Source: Phycisphaerae bacterium (GTDB lineage: Bacteria > Planctomycetota > Phycisphaerae > Sedimentisphaerales > Anaerobacaceae). From it: a stretch of DNA of 6,701 nt. The notes below the pieces were generated by a model, which saw only the letters and a program-made list of their open reading frames with translations, was not told where the DNA came from and did not search any database. The DNA is taken from assembly GCA_030609625.1 (NCBI GenBank), contig JAUWBX010000113.1:1-6701 (forward strand), written 5' to 3'. Shown here one piece after another: positions 6,273 through 6,701 of the stretch. A program made the translations under genes and the position numbers. The first letter of the stretch is position 1. Each line of letters starts with the position of its first letter.

Positions 6273-6370
6273 AGTGCCTAAAGTGCCTAAAGTTAAAAGT
6301 GCCTAAAGTTAAAAGATAGTCCATAGCTTTAGTTCACTTTAGGCACTTTAGCTCACTTTAAATCACTTTA
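6273..6370. repeat. cluster of short direct and inverted TAAAGTG/AGTGCC repeats
   Basis: AGTGCCTAAAG occurs at 6273-6283, 6282-6292 and 6298-6308. The last two belong to a 16-bp tandem unit, AGTGCCTAAAGTTAAA (6282-6297 and 6298-6313). The same motif returns inverted as CTTTAGGCACT (6337-6347), flanked by further CACTTTA copies at 6335-6341, 6344-6350, 6354-6360 and 6364-6370. The unit spacing varies (9, 10 and 16 bp), so this is a degenerate repeat cluster, not a clean microsatellite. It is not a CRISPR: units are too short and there are no spacers of even length. It could be a REP-like or MITE-like extragenic element. Confidence 0.85.
6279..6350 (+). terminator. long hairpin after groEL, possible terminator or 3'-end stabiliser
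   Basis: TAAAGTGCCTAAAGT (6279-6293) is perfectly complementary to ACTTTAGGCACTTTA (6336-6350), a 15-bp stem. The alternative copy at 6296-6309 pairs over 14 bp with the same right arm. It can extend inward by AAAG (6312-6315) with CTTT (6327-6330), leaving an 11-nt loop. The hairpin starts 13 nt after the groEL stop codon, the right place for ending or protecting the operon transcript. No uninterrupted U-run follows, so intrinsic termination is not assured. Confidence 0.45.
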
Positions 6371-6373
6371 CTT

Positions 6374-6544
6374 ATGAGTTTTCGGTTCTATACAAATGTA
6401 ATCTCTCAAGCGACCAGAAACTTCGCGGCAGGACTTTTTATCGCAGGATTGCTGCTAATCGGATTTGGATTTCTGGTTTATATCCTGCGAGATTTGTTTG
6501 CAATACTTGCCTCTATAGTATTCTTCGTCGTCGGTTTGGTTTAA
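6374..6544 (+). CDS. small two-helix membrane protein of unknown function
   Basis: This frame encodes 56 residues from ATG at 6374 to TAA at 6542. A polar, basic N-terminus (MSFRFYTNVISQATRN) precedes a first hydrophobic helix (about 18-37, LFIAGLLLIGFGFLVYIL). A short charged turn (R39-D40) follows, then a second helix (about 41-56, LFAILASIVFFVVGLV) that runs right up to the stop. The clean hydrophobic pattern with a charged hinge is what makes the call. An in-frame TAA at 6359-6361 rules out a longer N-terminus. No Shine-Dalgarno sequence is visible because the upstream bases belong to the repeat cluster. The abrupt end inside a helix suggests that the protein may once have been longer. 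The family is not identified. It could be transcribed from its own promoter or by read-through from groEL. Confidence 0.6.
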   Translation: MSFRFYTNVISQATRNFAAGLFIAGLLLIGFGFLVYILRDLFAILASIVFFVVGLV

Positions 6545-6556
6545 AGACAGCATTTT

Positions 6557-6701
6557 GTGGAGAAAATTGACCTTCTCAAACAGCTTGTGCAAAATTTTAA
6601 AAAATTTGCGATAATAACTGACAACAGCCCTACTTCACAAGGTTTTGTAACCAGAATAGAGAAAACGACATTACCAGTTGAGATTTCTGAATGCTACTTC
6701 A
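6557..6701 (+). CDS. possible start of a gene running off the right edge
   Basis: From a GTG at 6557 the frame is open to the window end, 48 codons. It begins (V/M)EKIDLLKQLVQNFKKF, an amphipathic helix, followed by a less distinctive stretch ending ISECYF. The frame is the same as that of the small membrane protein and is interrupted only by its TAA at 6542. It could be a separate gene, or the rest of the membrane protein if that stop is an error or a mutation. There is no good ribosome binding site. The function is unknown. Confidence 0.25.
   Translation, partial: MEKIDLLKQLVQNFKKFAIITDNSPTSQGFVTRIEKTTLPVEISECYF

Noticed and set aside
6273..6370. CRISPR array
   Set aside because: Units are 7-16 bp, both orientations are mixed, and there are no unique spacers of constant length.
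6589..6609. AT-rich imperfect palindrome (GCAAA...TTTGC) as terminator or operator
   Set aside because: The stem is almost entirely A-T with a mismatch and almost no loop. Such runs are expected by chance in this AT-rich stretch.

Overview
The window looks like chromosomal DNA from an anaerobic or facultative polysaccharide-degrading bacterium. The best guess is a member of the Planctomycetota, in the Phycisphaerae/Sedimentisphaerales direction. The grounds are the style of the GroEL (planctomycete-like N-terminal half, short Pro-rich tail ending GGGMY instead of a GGM-repeat tail), the giant secreted multidomain carbohydrate enzyme, and a near-perfect sigma-54 promoter in front of a chaperone locus. 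This taxonomic call is an inference from remembered family resemblance, not a search result.

Layout. Positions 1-208 hold no confident gene: there is a possible 3' tail of a plus-strand gene and a possible small minus-strand membrane ORF facing it. A sigma-70-like promoter at 209-237 precedes a 1074-residue secreted enzyme (316-3540). Its modules, in order, are a signal peptide, a short orphan piece resembling the start of a GH5 enzyme, a MAM/jelly-roll-like beta-sandwich, a CE4 polysaccharide deacetylase, a small beta linker region, a complete GH5 glycoside hydrolase and a C-terminal carbohydrate-binding-like beta-sandwich. The protein joins a deacetylase to an endo-glycanase in one chain, so deacetylation and backbone cleavage of a plant- or algal-type polysaccharide are probably coupled.

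A 252-bp intergenic stretch (3541-3792) carries an imperfect palindrome about 115 bp upstream of a textbook sigma-54 -24/-12 element. That promoter fires into a stand-alone, partly degenerate receiver-domain protein (3793-4206), followed on the same strand by groES (4279-4569) and groEL (4643-6265). There is no CIRCE (HrcA) operator in front of groES. The simplest reading is a receiver-groES-groEL transcription unit controlled by RpoN and an unidentified enhancer-binding protein.

Immediately after groEL is a cluster of short TAAAGTG/AGTGCC-type repeats with direct and inverted copies that can fold into a long hairpin (6273-6370). The hairpin may end or protect the chaperone transcript. A 56-codon, two-helix membrane protein gene starts at the edge of the repeats (6374-6544). 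Its reading frame stays open beyond its stop to the end of the window, where another gene may begin.
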